Below, in pieces: positions 18,960 to 28,857 of a stretch of 64,000 nucleotides of DNA; position 1 is the first letter of the stretch, and the number at the start of each line of letters is the position of its first letter. The stretch is taken from assembly GCF_030272695.1 (NCBI RefSeq), contig NZ_JARFYN010000018.1, forward strand, positions 1-64,000. The letters are read 5' to 3'. The position numbers and the translations under genes were made by a program. The notes beneath the pieces were generated by a model that did not search any database, was not told the origin of the DNA, and saw nothing but the letters and a program-made list of their open reading frames with translations. Source of the DNA: Martinezella calliandrae (GTDB lineage: Bacteria; Pseudomonadota; Alphaproteobacteria; Rhizobiales; Rhizobiaceae).

Positions 18960-19886
18960 ATGATCGTTTCCTTCGACATTGGCGGCACTGCCATCAAAGG
19001 CGGTATCGCCCACACCATGACGGACATCACGCCGCTCGCCCGACGCCCGACGCCGAAGCACGACTTCGGCGAATTCGTCCAAGCTCTGCGCTCTATTATC
19101 GCCGAGACCGGAGAGAAGCCGGATTGCATTTCCTTTTCCATCGCCGGCGTCGTCGACCCTGACACGCAGGCACTTATCTGCGCCAATATTCCCTGCATCC
19201 ACGGCCGGCGTCTTGCTGACGAGCTCGAAGCGGAACTGGGCTATCCTGTCCTGATCGCCAACGATGCCGATTGCTTCGCGATGGCGGAGGCGATGTCTGG
19301 CGCTGGACGTGGCCATCGCATCGTCTTCGGCGCTATTCTCGGCACCGGCGTCGGCGGCGGCCTGGTGGCCGATGGCCGCCTCGTCAATGCCGCTGGCGGC
19401 TTTGCCGGCGAGTGGGGTCATGGCCCGATCATCGCCTCGTTTGCCGGCAATCCGCCGGTCGCCATCCCCGCCTATCCCTGCGGCTGCGGCCAAAAAGGTT
19501 GCGTCGATACCGTCGGCGGCGCCCGTGGCGTCGAGCGCCTGCACAAGACCCTGCATGGACTGGAACTTTCCAGCGAGGAAATTATCCGCCAATGGCTCGG
19601 TGGCAATGCCAGGGCGGAGCGGACGATCGATGTGCTCGTCGATCTCGTCGCCTCGCCGCTAGCGCTGACCATCAATATCACCGGCGCGACGATCGTCCCT
19701 GTCGGCGGCGGCCTTTCCAAAGTAGAACCCCTGCTGGCTCGGCTGGACGCGGCGGTGCGCGCGCGTATCCTTCGCAAGTTCGACCGCCCGCTGGTCGTGC
19801 CGAGCGAATGCAAGGTCGAGCCCGGTCTTATCGGAGCCGCATTGCTGGGACTGAAATCTGTCGATGAGCGAAACCATGCTGCTTGA
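18960..19886 (+). CDS. ROK-family sugar kinase (N-acetylglucosamine/N-acetylmannosamine kinase-like)
   Basis: 308 residues. The phosphate-binding motif is FDIGGTAIKGG, the sugar-binding segment GEWGHGP, and the zinc motif CGCGQKGCVDT, all typical of ROK kinases. There is no helix-turn-helix, so it is an enzyme and not a NagC-type repressor. It probably phosphorylates an amino sugar or glucose in the cytoplasm. The ATG at 18960 has a weak site upstream. The cutC gene starts 23 bases before its stop, indicating coupled translation. Confidence 0.87.
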   Translation: MIVSFDIGGTAIKGGIAHTMTDITPLARRPTPKHDFGEFVQALRSIIAETGEKPDCISFSIAGVVDPDTQALICANIPCIHGRRLADELEAELGYPVLIANDADCFAMAEAMSGAGRGHRIVFGAILGTGVGGGLVADGRLVNAAGGFAGEWGHGPIIASFAGNPPVAIPAYPCGCGQKGCVDTVGGARGVERLHKTLHGLELSSEEIIRQWLGGNARAERTIDVLVDLVASPLALTINITGATIVPVGGGLSKVEPLLARLDAAVRARILRKFDRPLVVPSECKVEPGLIGAALLGLKSVDERNHAA

Positions 19887-20586
19887 GGTCTGCGTCGAGG
19901 ATATTGCCGGTCTCAACGCCGCCATTACCGGCGGCGCCGATCGCATCGAGCTTTGCAGCGCCCTTGCCGTCGGCGGCCTGACCCCGAGTGCGGGGCTGAT
20001 GGCGATGGCAGCACGCGCCCCCATCCCTGCCTACGCCATGATCCGTCCTCGCGCCGGCAGTTTCGTTTATTCGGCAGATGAACTTGCCGTCATGAAGAGC
20101 GACATCGACGCCACTAGACGTGCCGGCCTTCCTGGCGTCGTGCTGGGCGCCTGCCTACCGAACGGCCACCTGGACGGCGATACGCTCGCCGCCCTCGTCG
20201 CCCACGCCGAAGGCCTCGGCAAGACATTGCATCGCGCTTTCGATCTCGTTCCGGATATCGAGGAAGCGGTGGAACTGGCGGTTTCACTCGGCTTCGAGCG
20301 TATCCTGACGTCCGGCTGCGAGAAGACTGCCATGGAAGGCCTCGCCGTGTTGGATCAGACAATAGCCATCGCTGCCGGCCGCATCTCCATCATGCCCGGC
20401 TCGGGCGTCAATATCGGGACGGTCGACAAGCTCTGGCCAAGATTGGCGATCGGCGAAATCCATTCCTCCTGCTCCGTTGTCGAAAAAGAGACGGATGAAC
20501 AGCTGCTCGCCTTCGGATTTTCTGCACCGACCGTCCGCCGTACGGACGCCGCCACCGTCAGGATGCTCAAGGCGCATTTCGCCTGA
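19864..20586 (+). CDS. cutC: CutC-family protein
   Basis: 240 residues, a TIM-barrel protein of the CutC family. The family features LEVCVEDIAGLNAAITGGAD near the N-terminus, PRAGSFVYS and LHRAFDLVPD are visible. CutC was named for copper tolerance, but that role is disputed in bacteria and the true reaction is unknown. In many proteobacteria cutC sits with amino-sugar genes, and the 23-base overlap here with a ROK kinase fits a sugar-related role better than copper handling; this is inference. Confidence 0.88.
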   Translation: MSETMLLEVCVEDIAGLNAAITGGADRIELCSALAVGGLTPSAGLMAMAARAPIPAYAMIRPRAGSFVYSADELAVMKSDIDATRRAGLPGVVLGACLPNGHLDGDTLAALVAHAEGLGKTLHRAFDLVPDIEEAVELAVSLGFERILTSGCEKTAMEGLAVLDQTIAIAAGRISIMPGSGVNIGTVDKLWPRLAIGEIHSSCSVVEKETDEQLLAFGFSAPTVRRTDAATVRMLKAHFA

Positions 20587-20726
20587 ACAGGGGCTGCGAT
20601 TTGACAAAGAAGCGGTAGAGTGATCAATCGTTCATAAACGCATATTGTGTAGTTATAGATCGGCTGCGGAATGCCAACCCTTTGCAATTGAGCAGGTGTC
20701 CTCTGGAATAGCTGTAGATCTGAACC

Positions 20727-21647
20727 ATGTCGGTGGCGCCACCTCGCAAGAAAAGCAGGGCTGTCTTCTGGATTGCGGCGATCGTCATCGGCTCGATCAT
20801 TTTGGCGACGGCATTGCTTGCCAACGGTATGCGTAATCTCAGGGCACTCGATGCCCGCTATCATCTCGAGCTGTTCAAGGTATCGGCACGCCAGCTCCCA
20901 ACTCCGGCCGTGATGACCACCGCGCCGCAGACCACCGCCGGGCACACTGTCAATCCGAAGCCGGTCGAAACCGGCGCTTCGAAAACTGCACCGGCAAATC
21001 CGCCGACCACTACTGCACCCGCACGGACGCCAGCCACACCCGCCAAAGCCGGTGCGGCGGCGAAAGTAACACGCGCCCAACGCTCTCACCTATTCGATGC
21101 GCCCGTCGACGCCTTGCGCGGCGCGTTCATAAGGAGCTGGCGGACAACGGGGCCGATACTGTGCGCCGACCTCATCAAATCCGGCCTGCCCGTCGGCGAA
21201 TGGAGGCAGAGTGCGCTTGGCGCCGGGACTTACGAATGCAGCTACGAGATCCAGAAGGGCGGCAATGGTGAAGCGAACGCGGCGTCGATCTTCATCAGCG
21301 TCCGCGGCACGCCAGTCGGAGAGCTCGACAGTGTCCGTATCAAGGTGATCATGCCCGACAATGCGGACGGCCGCGCCATTGGCGAGATGTTCGTCGATTC
21401 CGTCGTCGCGCTGCTGACAGAAACCCGCTGGCTCGACTTCCAGACTGCGCTCGACGAAATCGGCAAACTACAGGACGTGACGCAGCGAGCTTTCGGCACA
21501 AAACTCGCTTTCTTCCGAGAATTCCAAAACGACAGAAGTTTCGACCTTCAGCTGGGGCTGGAGAGAAAAACGCCAGAAGAGATCCGAACAGGCATCGTCT
21601 TCGGCAAGGCGCGTTGGACGCTCCCCTCGCCGCCACCTGCCAAATAG
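20727..21647 (+). CDS. Membrane-anchored protein of unknown function (possibly DUF6030)
   Basis: 306 residues. One transmembrane helix at about residues 13-33 (VFWIAAIVIGSIILATALLA) is followed by a disordered stretch rich in Pro, Thr and Ala (about 55-115), then a folded domain of about 180 residues with two cysteines (PILCADLIKSG, GTYECSYE) that may form a disulfide in the periplasm. I recall similar rhizobial proteins being assigned to DUF6030, but cannot confirm it. No neighbour hints at a role. Confidence 0.65.
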   Translation: MSVAPPRKKSRAVFWIAAIVIGSIILATALLANGMRNLRALDARYHLELFKVSARQLPTPAVMTTAPQTTAGHTVNPKPVETGASKTAPANPPTTTAPARTPATPAKAGAAAKVTRAQRSHLFDAPVDALRGAFIRSWRTTGPILCADLIKSGLPVGEWRQSALGAGTYECSYEIQKGGNGEANAASIFISVRGTPVGELDSVRIKVIMPDNADGRAIGEMFVDSVVALLTETRWLDFQTALDEIGKLQDVTQRAFGTKLAFFREFQNDRSFDLQLGLERKTPEEIRTGIVFGKARWTLPSPPPAK

Positions 21648-21883
21648 CAAAACCGATCGCGAAAATTTGATTTCCTGCTTGCGGTGAACGATCGCTATTG
21701 GCCCTGCTTTTTGTTGCACCGCGCCATCGATAGTGGTCAAATGCGCATGATTTCAATGGCCGGCGACTGACCGGTCGCCCCACAGCATGAATCCCAAAGG
21801 TACGAAGCGGTTCTTGGATAAGATCATGCGCCAGCCTGACGCGCCGGACCTCCCATTCGGCCGTGGAAAGTAATTGCAGTTCT

Positions 21884-23335
21884 ATGGATTCGACAGATAC
21901 CGCCCCAGAAGGCCAGGTCTTCGCGATCGAGCGCGATCCGCGTCTGCGCTACATCATCCCCGCCGTGGTCGCCGTTGCATTCCTGATGGAGCAGCTCGAT
22001 GCGACAATCCTCGTCACCGCCGTTCCTGACATTGCCAGAAGCCTTGCCACCACGCCCGTGCGCATGAACCTCGCGGTCACAACCTATATCCTGACGCTCG
22101 CCATGTTCATCCCGGTCAGCGGCTGGTTTGCTGACCGCTTTGGTGCGCGACGTATCTTTGCTCTGTCGCTCTTCACTTTCACCATGGGCTCGATCCTGTG
22201 CGGCCTTGCAACGAGCCTGCCGATGCTCGTCGCTACACGCGCGCTTCAGGGCTTCGGCGGCGCGATGATGACGCCGGTCGGGCGCCTTATCCTGATCCGC
22301 AGTTTTCCCCGAAGCCAATTGGTGACTGCGATGACCTACATGACATTGCCGGCCGTTATCGGCCCGGTGATCGGGCCTGTTCTCGGCGGTTTTCTCACGA
22401 CCTATCTCTCCTGGCGCTGGATCTTCTGGGTCAACCTGCCTTTCGGCATCATCGGCATGGTGATGGCGCTGCGCTTCGTCGAAGACACCGTTCGCGACGC
22501 CTCCATCAAATTCGACTTTCCAGGTTTCATCATGGTGGGCGTCGGCTGCGTGCTGTTGCAATACGGTATCGAGAATGTCGGCCGACCGACCATTCCCGTC
22601 TGGGCCATCATCGCCGTCCTTGCGGCCGCCGGCCTTCTTCTCGTCGGCTTCATTCGCTACGCGAAAACCGTGGAATCGCCGGCCGTCGATCTGACGCTGT
22701 TCAAGCTGCGCACCTTCCGCATCGGCACCTTGGCCGGTGGCATCTGTCGTGTCGGCCTCAATGGCGTGCCCTTCTTGTTGCCGCTTATGTTGCAGGTCGG
22801 TTTCGGCCTGAGCCCCATCGTTTCGGGCACGCTGACCTTCGTCAGCGCTTTGAGCTCTCTTGCCGTGCGCCCCGTATCATCGACGATACTGCGGCTTTAC
22901 GGCTTCGACCGTGTATTGACTTGGAGTGCCGTCTTCGGCGCCGCCATCGTCGCCGGTTTCGCCCTGATCGGGCCCGAGACGCCACACTGGTTCATCATCG
23001 TCTACGTCTTCGTCTTCGGCTTATCGCGGGCCGCGCAGTTCATGACGTCGAATACGCTTTCCTATTCCGACACGCCTGCCGCTCAGCTGAGCCGCGCCAC
23101 GAGCCTCGGCGGCGTACTGCAGCAGTTGAGCGTCAGCTTCGGCGTCTCCATCGCCGCCATGCTGCTAGGCCTGGTCACGCTGGACGGCTCGCCGCTTACG
23201 CCGGATAAGTTCCACATCGCATTTCTGCTGATGGCGGTGATCCCGCTCCTGGGTCTGCCGGGCTTCCTGAAGCTGCGGCCGGAAGACGGCAGGCAGGTCA
23301 GCGGCCACTACCGCCAATCGAAGGAAGCCGCTTAA
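21884..23335 (+). CDS. MFS transporter, DHA2 (14-helix) drug-exporter family
   Basis: 483 residues with about 14 hydrophobic helices. The motif between helices 2 and 3 is GWFADRFGARRIF. Motif C-like GPVIGPVLGGFL in the fifth helix marks a proton antiporter. Helix 1 has the DHA2 signature LDATILVTAVPDIA. It probably exports drugs or other amphiphilic compounds. The start could be ATG at 21884 (used) or GTG at 21863; ribosome binding sites are poor for both. It converges with spoVR, with 12 bases between the stops. Confidence 0.88.
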   Translation: MDSTDTAPEGQVFAIERDPRLRYIIPAVVAVAFLMEQLDATILVTAVPDIARSLATTPVRMNLAVTTYILTLAMFIPVSGWFADRFGARRIFALSLFTFTMGSILCGLATSLPMLVATRALQGFGGAMMTPVGRLILIRSFPRSQLVTAMTYMTLPAVIGPVIGPVLGGFLTTYLSWRWIFWVNLPFGIIGMVMALRFVEDTVRDASIKFDFPGFIMVGVGCVLLQYGIENVGRPTIPVWAIIAVLAAAGLLLVGFIRYAKTVESPAVDLTLFKLRTFRIGTLAGGICRVGLNGVPFLLPLMLQVGFGLSPIVSGTLTFVSALSSLAVRPVSSTILRLYGFDRVLTWSAVFGAAIVAGFALIGPETPHWFIIVYVFVFGLSRAAQFMTSNTLSYSDTPAAQLSRATSLGGVLQQLSVSFGVSIAAMLLGLVTLDGSPLTPDKFHIAFLLMAVIPLLGLPGFLKLRPEDGRQVSGHYRQSKEAA

Positions 23336-23347
23336 AATCTTACGTCG

Positions 23348-24898
23348 TCACGCGGCAATGGCCGACGGGCGCGGATGGACGAGATGGTCTCGCAAAACCG
23401 AGCCGGAGCGGTCGACTTCCTGCAGCAGGACGTCGTAACTCCAGAGATCGGCGAGGTGTTGCAATACGCGTTTAGCGTCGACGTCCTCCAGCAGGCCGCC
23501 GTTCAGCACGGTATGCTTGAGCATCAGCCGCCGGTCGCCGGCAAGATCGACATCGACAATCTCGATATGCGGATCGATCCAGCCGACATCATATTGCCGC
23601 GCCAGCTCGCGGCGGATGCGCTTGTAGCCTCGCTCGTCATGGATCGCCGCCACCAACAATCCCTCTTCCTCTTCTGGATCGTCGGTAAGATGGAACATCC
23701 GCATCTTGCGCATCAGATGTGGGCTGAGGAACTGCGAGACGAAGCTCTCGTCACGGTAGTTCGCCCAGAGATCCCGCAATACTCCCATGGTGTCGCCACT
23801 CCCGGCGATATCTGGAAACCACTGCCGGTCCTCATCCTTCGGCTTCGTCACGATGCGCTCGATGTCCTGCATCATCGCAAAACCGATTGCGTAGGGATTA
23901 AGCCCGGAATAGCGCGGATCGTTGAAGGCAGGCTGGAAGACGACATTGGTGTGCGACTTCAGGAATTCGAGGAAATCGCCATCGCCGATGCCGCCGAGTT
24001 CGTGCAGCCGCGTCATGATGCGATAGTGCACATAGGTCGCCGTGCCTTCGTTCATCACCTTGGTTTGGCTTTGCGGGTAGAAATATTGGGCCACGTGCCG
24101 GACGATGCGCAAAATTTCCCGTTGCCACGGCTTCATCCGCGGCGCCATCTTTTCCAGGAAATACAGGATATTTTCTTGCGGCAGGCCGGCGAGCGAACGC
24201 CGGTGTTGTAAATCGAGGTCGGGCATCTTCCTTCCCTTTGTGACGGGAACCGTCCGCCAAAGGTCGTTGAATATCCGCTCGTCATATTCGCGCCGCTCGC
24301 GCTCGCGTTTTTCCTCATCGCGCAGGTCAGGCGTCTTCTTGCCGGCGTAGCGATGGACGCCATGCGACATCAGCGCATGGGCCGCGTCCAGTGTCCGCTC
24401 GACGGCGGCATGACCATAGCGCTCCTCGCAGCGGGCGATATAACCCTTGGCGAAGTTCAGATAATCGAGGATACCTTCGGCGTCCGTCCAGAGCTTGAAC
24501 AGGTAGTTGTTCTTGAAGAAGTGATTGTGACCGAAGGCGGCATGGGCAACCACCAGCGCCTGCATCGTCGCCGTATTCTCCTCCATCAGGTAGGAGATGC
24601 AGGGCGAACTGTTGATGACAATCTCATAGGCAAGTCCGCGCAGACCTTTGCGATAGAAAGCTTCGTGATGCGCAAAATGTTTGCCGAAGGACCAATGCTT
24701 GTAAAACAGCGGCATGCCGATCGAGGAATAGACGTCCAGCATCTGCTCGGCAGTGATGATCTCGATCTGATTGGGGTAGACGTTGAGACCGAGCTCGTCG
24801 ATGGCGATCCGCTCGCAGGCATCGTGGATCCGTTGGATAGTGGCGAAATCCCAGTCCGCACCCTCAAAAAGCCGCTCCATCGCTGCTTTCGCCATCAT
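23348..24898 (-). CDS. SpoVR-family protein
   Basis: 516 residues, the family's usual length. The conserved histidine-rich segments FGKHFAHHEAFYRKGLRGLAYEIVIN and VAHAAFGHNHFFKNN (given in part) are present. E. coli YcgB belongs here. The function is unknown, but the gene is linked to the PrkA kinase and YeaH in most proteobacteria and is induced in stationary phase or under starvation. Its ATG overlaps the yeaH stop codon (ATGA), so all three genes form one operon read from prkA. Confidence 0.93.
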   Translation of the reverse strand: MMAKAAMERLFEGADWDFATIQRIHDACERIAIDELGLNVYPNQIEIITAEQMLDVYSSIGMPLFYKHWSFGKHFAHHEAFYRKGLRGLAYEIVINSSPCISYLMEENTATMQALVVAHAAFGHNHFFKNNYLFKLWTDAEGILDYLNFAKGYIARCEERYGHAAVERTLDAAHALMSHGVHRYAGKKTPDLRDEEKRERERREYDERIFNDLWRTVPVTKGRKMPDLDLQHRRSLAGLPQENILYFLEKMAPRMKPWQREILRIVRHVAQYFYPQSQTKVMNEGTATYVHYRIMTRLHELGGIGDGDFLEFLKSHTNVVFQPAFNDPRYSGLNPYAIGFAMMQDIERIVTKPKDEDRQWFPDIAGSGDTMGVLRDLWANYRDESFVSQFLSPHLMRKMRMFHLTDDPEEEEGLLVAAIHDERGYKRIRRELARQYDVGWIDPHIEIVDVDLAGDRRLMLKHTVLNGGLLEDVDAKRVLQHLADLWSYDVLLQEVDRSGSVLRDHLVHPRPSAIAA

Positions 24899-26166
24899 CC
24901 GCTCCTTGTTTCTGCCGCCCGGCGCTGAAAGAGGTCATGGAAGACCGGGTAGATCTGGCTGCGATCGCTGACGCGGCGCATCGACAGCACGGGCCAGCCT
25001 ACCTGGATGCGCTCATAGAGTGACCAGAGCGCCGAACCGGACGAGATCGCGACACTGCGTGCCTCCCCCACTTCGAGATAGGCAAAATACTGGCTGACCG
25101 GCAGAATGGAGTTGGTGAGCAGCGCCGCCGCCGTCGCATTGTCCGAATAGGCATTGTCGCCATCCGACGCCTGCGCCGCATAGATGTTCCAGTCCGAGGG
25201 CGGAAAGCGATCATGGACGATCCGCCGCATGGCCTCGAGCGCGCTCGACACCTGCGTGCCGCCAGTCGCCGGACTGCGGAAAAACGTCTCTTCGTCCACC
25301 TCTTCGGCAACATCCGTATGACGAATGAAGACGATCTCGACGCGACGATACTGCCTCGTCAGGAAGATGTACAGAAGCATGTAGAAGCGTTTGGCAAGAT
25401 CCTTCATATGCTCCGACATCGAGCCGGACACGTCCATGAGGCAGAACATCACGGCTTGCGCCACCGGCTTCGGCTCGTTTTCGAAACGGCGATAGCGGAT
25501 GTCTATCGGGTCGATGTAGGGAATGCGCCGGACCTTCGATTCCAGCACCTTGATCTCGGCCTCGAGTGCGGCACGCCGCTCCTCGTCCTTGCATTCGGCC
25601 GCCTCGGCCTCAAGCTCGGCGACGGTCTCCGGCTTCGGACGATGCAGCGCCACGCGCCGCATCATTGCCAATCGCATAGTGCGGTTGATGGCAAGATTGG
25701 CTGGCGATCCCGTCACCGAATAGCCCGACCGCACCGGATTGGGCTGATCGGTGGTCGTCAGCCGCTTCTTGGCAAGATCGGGAAGCTCAAGATCGTCGAG
25801 GAAGAGGTCGAGGAATTCTTCGCGCGTCAGGATGAAGCGGAAAGCGTCTTCGCCGCTACCCTCGCCGCCGGCCCGCCCCCTTCCGCCACCGCTCTCCGGC
25901 CGCGGAAGAATATCGCCTTCGATGAAGTCCTTGTTACCGGGAAGGATATGCTCATGCACACCCTCCGGGCCGCGATGGAACCGGGGTTCCTCGGTTCCGT
26001 CTATGGGAATGCTGATCTCACCGCCCTTCAGAATGTCCTGAATGTCGCGATTTTGAGAGGATTCGTAGACCGCTCTCTGCACCAGCGCTTTTGCTCTTCG
26101 CAAAAACCGTTGACGATTTTCTAGACTTTTGCCGCCTGGGTTAAGGCGTCGGTCAACAATGTGCAT
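24895..26166 (-). CDS. yeaH: YeaH-family protein (UPF0229/DUF444)
   Basis: 423 residues. The C-terminal half has a von Willebrand A-type metal site, DVSGSMSEHMKDLAKRF, and GGTQVSSALEAM. The N-terminal half contains a glycine-rich stretch (about residues 90-107) and charged helices. It acts with PrkA in an unknown stress process. AAGGAAGAAGG precedes the ATG at 26166. It lies 18 bases after prkA. Confidence 0.93.
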   Translation of the reverse strand: MHIVDRRLNPGGKSLENRQRFLRRAKALVQRAVYESSQNRDIQDILKGGEISIPIDGTEEPRFHRGPEGVHEHILPGNKDFIEGDILPRPESGGGRGRAGGEGSGEDAFRFILTREEFLDLFLDDLELPDLAKKRLTTTDQPNPVRSGYSVTGSPANLAINRTMRLAMMRRVALHRPKPETVAELEAEAAECKDEERRAALEAEIKVLESKVRRIPYIDPIDIRYRRFENEPKPVAQAVMFCLMDVSGSMSEHMKDLAKRFYMLLYIFLTRQYRRVEIVFIRHTDVAEEVDEETFFRSPATGGTQVSSALEAMRRIVHDRFPPSDWNIYAAQASDGDNAYSDNATAAALLTNSILPVSQYFAYLEVGEARSVAISSGSALWSLYERIQVGWPVLSMRRVSDRSQIYPVFHDLFQRRAAETRSG

Positions 26167-26184
26167 TCCTTCTTCCTTGGTGGC

Positions 26185-28131
26185 TCATCCTGCCTGTTTC
26201 ACACGCATGTACCATTCCACAAGCCGTCGAACCTGACGCTCCGTATAGCCACGCGCCATCATCCGTTCGACGAATTCGCCATGTTTCTTTTCCGTCTCGC
26301 CGTCCTTCTTGGACCCAAACGAGATGACGGGTAGGAGATCCTCGACCTGGGAGAACATCCGCTTTTCGATGACCTCGCGGATCTTCTCGTAACTCGTCCA
26401 GGACGGATTCTTACCGCCGTGGCTTGCCCGCGCCCGCAAGCAGAACTTGACGATCTCGTTGCGGAAATCCTTCGGATTCGCGATGCCCGCCGGCTTCTCG
26501 ATCTTGGTCAGTTCCTGGTTGAGAAGCTCTCGGTCCAAAAGCTGGCCGGTGTCTGGATCCTTGAAATCAACATCTTCGATCCAGGCGTCCGCGTAGTCGA
26601 CATAACGGTCAAAGAGATTCTGGCCGTAATCCGCATAGGATTCGAGATAGGCCTTCTGAATCTCATGTCCAATAAATTCCGCATACCGCGGCCCGAGCTC
26701 ACTCTTGATGAACTCGATATAGAGCTTTTCGGTTTCGAGCGGCAGTTGCTCGCGGCGGATCGCCTGTTCGAGCATATACATCAGATGCACCGGATCGGCG
26801 CCGATCTCCGTCGTATCGTAGTTGAAGGTCGCTGCCAGTACCTTGAAGGCGAAGCGGGTCGAGGCCCCGTCCATGCCTTCGTCGACACCGGCCGCATCAC
26901 GATATTCCTGCACACTGCGCGCTCTCGGATCGGTCTCCTTCAGGCTTTCGCCGTCATAGACCCGAAGCTTGGAGAAGGCCGTCGAGTTCTCGTGCTTGGC
27001 AAGCCGCGTCAGAACCGTGAAGCGGGCGAGCGTCTCCAGCGTCGAGGGAGCACAAGGCGCATCGCTGAGCTCGGATTCCTCGATCAGCTTCTCGTAGATC
27101 TTCTGCTCTTCGGTGACCCGCAGGCAATAAGGCACCTTCACGACGCAGATGCGGTCGATAAACGCCTCATTGTTTTTGTTGGCCTTGAAGCTCTGCCATT
27201 CCGACTCGTTCGAGTGAGCAAGAATGATGCCTGAGAAGGGGATGGCGCCGATGTTCTCGGTACCGATGTAATTGCCCTCCTGCGTCGCCGTCAACAATGG
27301 ATGCAGCATCTTGATCGGTGCCTTGAACATCTCGACGAATTCGAGAATGCCCTGGTTGGCCCGGTTCAGCGCACCGGAATAGCTGTAAGCGTCGGGGTCG
27401 TTCTGTGCCAGGCTTTCGAGCTTGCGGATATCGACCTTGCCGACGAGCGAGGAGATGTCCTGGTTGTTCTCATCGCCCGGCTCCGTCTTGGCAACGGCAA
27501 TTTGTCGCAGCCTGGACGGCTGTATCCTGGCAACGCGGAAGCGCGAAATGTCGCCTTCGAACTCTTCCAGTCGCTTCAGGCACCACGGACTCATCAGCCC
27601 GGTCAAACGCCTGCGTGGGATGCCGTAACGCTCCTCGACCATCGGTCCCATGGTCACCGGATCGAAGAGACTGAGCGGGCTTTCGAACACGGGACTGAGC
27701 TCGTTGCCGGCCTTCAGCACGTAGATGGGGTGGACCTCCATCAGCGACTTCAGCCGCTCGGCAAGCGATGATTTGCCGCCGCCGACAGGGCCGAGCAGAT
27801 AGAGGATTTGCTTGCGCTCCTCCAAGCCCTGCGCCGCATGGCGGAAGAAGGCGACGATGCGTTCGATCGTCTCTTCCATGCCGAAAAAGCCGGAAAAAGC
27901 CGGGTAGGTCCGGATCGTCCGGTTCATGAAGATACGCCCGAGACGGGTATCCTTGGCCGTATCGATCAGCAGCGGTTCACCCATGGCGGCCAGCAGACGC
28001 TCTGACGCATTCGCGTACATGAGCGTGTCGTCCCGGCACGCATCCAGGTATTCAGAGAATGACATCTCAACTTCGCGCCGTGCTTCGAAAGAACGGGCGA
28101 ACGTGTTAAATAGCACATCGTTGTTTAACAT
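26185..28131 (-). CDS. prkA: PrkA-type serine protein kinase
   Basis: 648 residues, close to E. coli YeaG (644). An AAA-type N-terminal domain has Walker A GPVGGGKSSLAERLK at about residues 112-126, followed by the PrkA C-terminal kinase-like domain. YeaG responds to nitrogen starvation and slows growth recovery in E. coli; the same role here is inferred from the family. I chose the ATG at 28131 (MLNNDVLFNTF) because GAGGCG precedes it and its length fits; the longer frame from 28182 adds 17 residues. Confidence 0.93.
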   Translation of the reverse strand: MLNNDVLFNTFARSFEARREVEMSFSEYLDACRDDTLMYANASERLLAAMGEPLLIDTAKDTRLGRIFMNRTIRTYPAFSGFFGMEETIERIVAFFRHAAQGLEERKQILYLLGPVGGGKSSLAERLKSLMEVHPIYVLKAGNELSPVFESPLSLFDPVTMGPMVEERYGIPRRRLTGLMSPWCLKRLEEFEGDISRFRVARIQPSRLRQIAVAKTEPGDENNQDISSLVGKVDIRKLESLAQNDPDAYSYSGALNRANQGILEFVEMFKAPIKMLHPLLTATQEGNYIGTENIGAIPFSGIILAHSNESEWQSFKANKNNEAFIDRICVVKVPYCLRVTEEQKIYEKLIEESELSDAPCAPSTLETLARFTVLTRLAKHENSTAFSKLRVYDGESLKETDPRARSVQEYRDAAGVDEGMDGASTRFAFKVLAATFNYDTTEIGADPVHLMYMLEQAIRREQLPLETEKLYIEFIKSELGPRYAEFIGHEIQKAYLESYADYGQNLFDRYVDYADAWIEDVDFKDPDTGQLLDRELLNQELTKIEKPAGIANPKDFRNEIVKFCLRARASHGGKNPSWTSYEKIREVIEKRMFSQVEDLLPVISFGSKKDGETEKKHGEFVERMMARGYTERQVRRLVEWYMRVKQAG

Positions 28132-28597
28132 GGCGCCTCGATAGCTTGCTATTGCAATAAACGCCGGACTTAGCGAGTTCACATCCCGCTAGTATCTAAG
28201 GTGCGGTAATAGTCGCTTCGAATCAATAGGTGATCCTTCAATAATTCGTACGCTTCATTGCACTGGCCATCAATATCTTGAAAGGTTCTTTCACCGGAAT
28301 TAATAATTGATACCTCTTAAGTTGCGAATCCTGGCCGATCCTCCACCATTAGACGCGCTTGACAACCCCCGCAAAAGCACGAGCCGGCTTGCCCTATCGG
28401 GTGGCCCAACCGTGATATCCCAATTGAAAAAGGAAAATCCAGGGTCGGAAGCTTCACGGGATTTGCGTCGCCCCGCTGATCGCTTGCCAGACGTTGCCGC
28501 ATGCCGAGGATTGGCGTGTCACGCATCGGCCGAACCGACAGGCCGGTCGCAGCAGGCCGCGCGTCGGCATCACGGGGATTTTAAGATGAAAATAAAA
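28132..28597. other. Gap between prkA and tRNA-Phe
   Basis: 466 bases. The part next to prkA is AT-rich and should hold its promoter; I see no consensus -35/-10 and no clear sigma-54 or EcfG site. The rest has no gene with a ribosome binding site or recognisable protein. Confidence 0.5.
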
Positions 28598-28673
28598 TGG
28601 TGCCCAGGGGCGGAATTGAACCACCGACACGCGGATTTTCAATCCGCTGCTCTACCAACTGAGCTACCTGGGC
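28598..28673 (-). tRNA. tRNA-Phe (GAA)
   Basis: A full cloverleaf reads on the minus strand: acceptor GCCCAGG/CCTGGGC, D arm TAGCTCAGTTGGTAGAGCA, anticodon loop TTGAAAA with anticodon GAA, T arm GGTTCAATTCC. The 3' CCA is encoded. 76 bases. Confidence 0.97.
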
Positions 28674-28857
28674 ATCTCTGCTTCGCGCTGATCGAAAGGT
28701 CTTGGAAGACCCTGGGCGGTTGGTTCGCCCCGGAAGCGAGCGGGGTTATAGCATCTTGTTCGCCCATGTCCAGCCGCAAATGACTCTTTTTTGACAGGAA
28801 ATGGATTTTTGGTAATTCGCGAATAAAATGAAAGGGTTCGTCGACTTGGCGATGCGG

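Noticed and set aside
18960..19886. NagC/XylR-type ROK repressor
   Set aside because: No helix-turn-helix before the kinase domain, and the catalytic and zinc motifs are complete.
28132..28597. Gene for a small protein upstream of tRNA-Phe
   Set aside because: Open frames at 28307-28783 and 28317-28526 overlap the tRNA or lack start signals.
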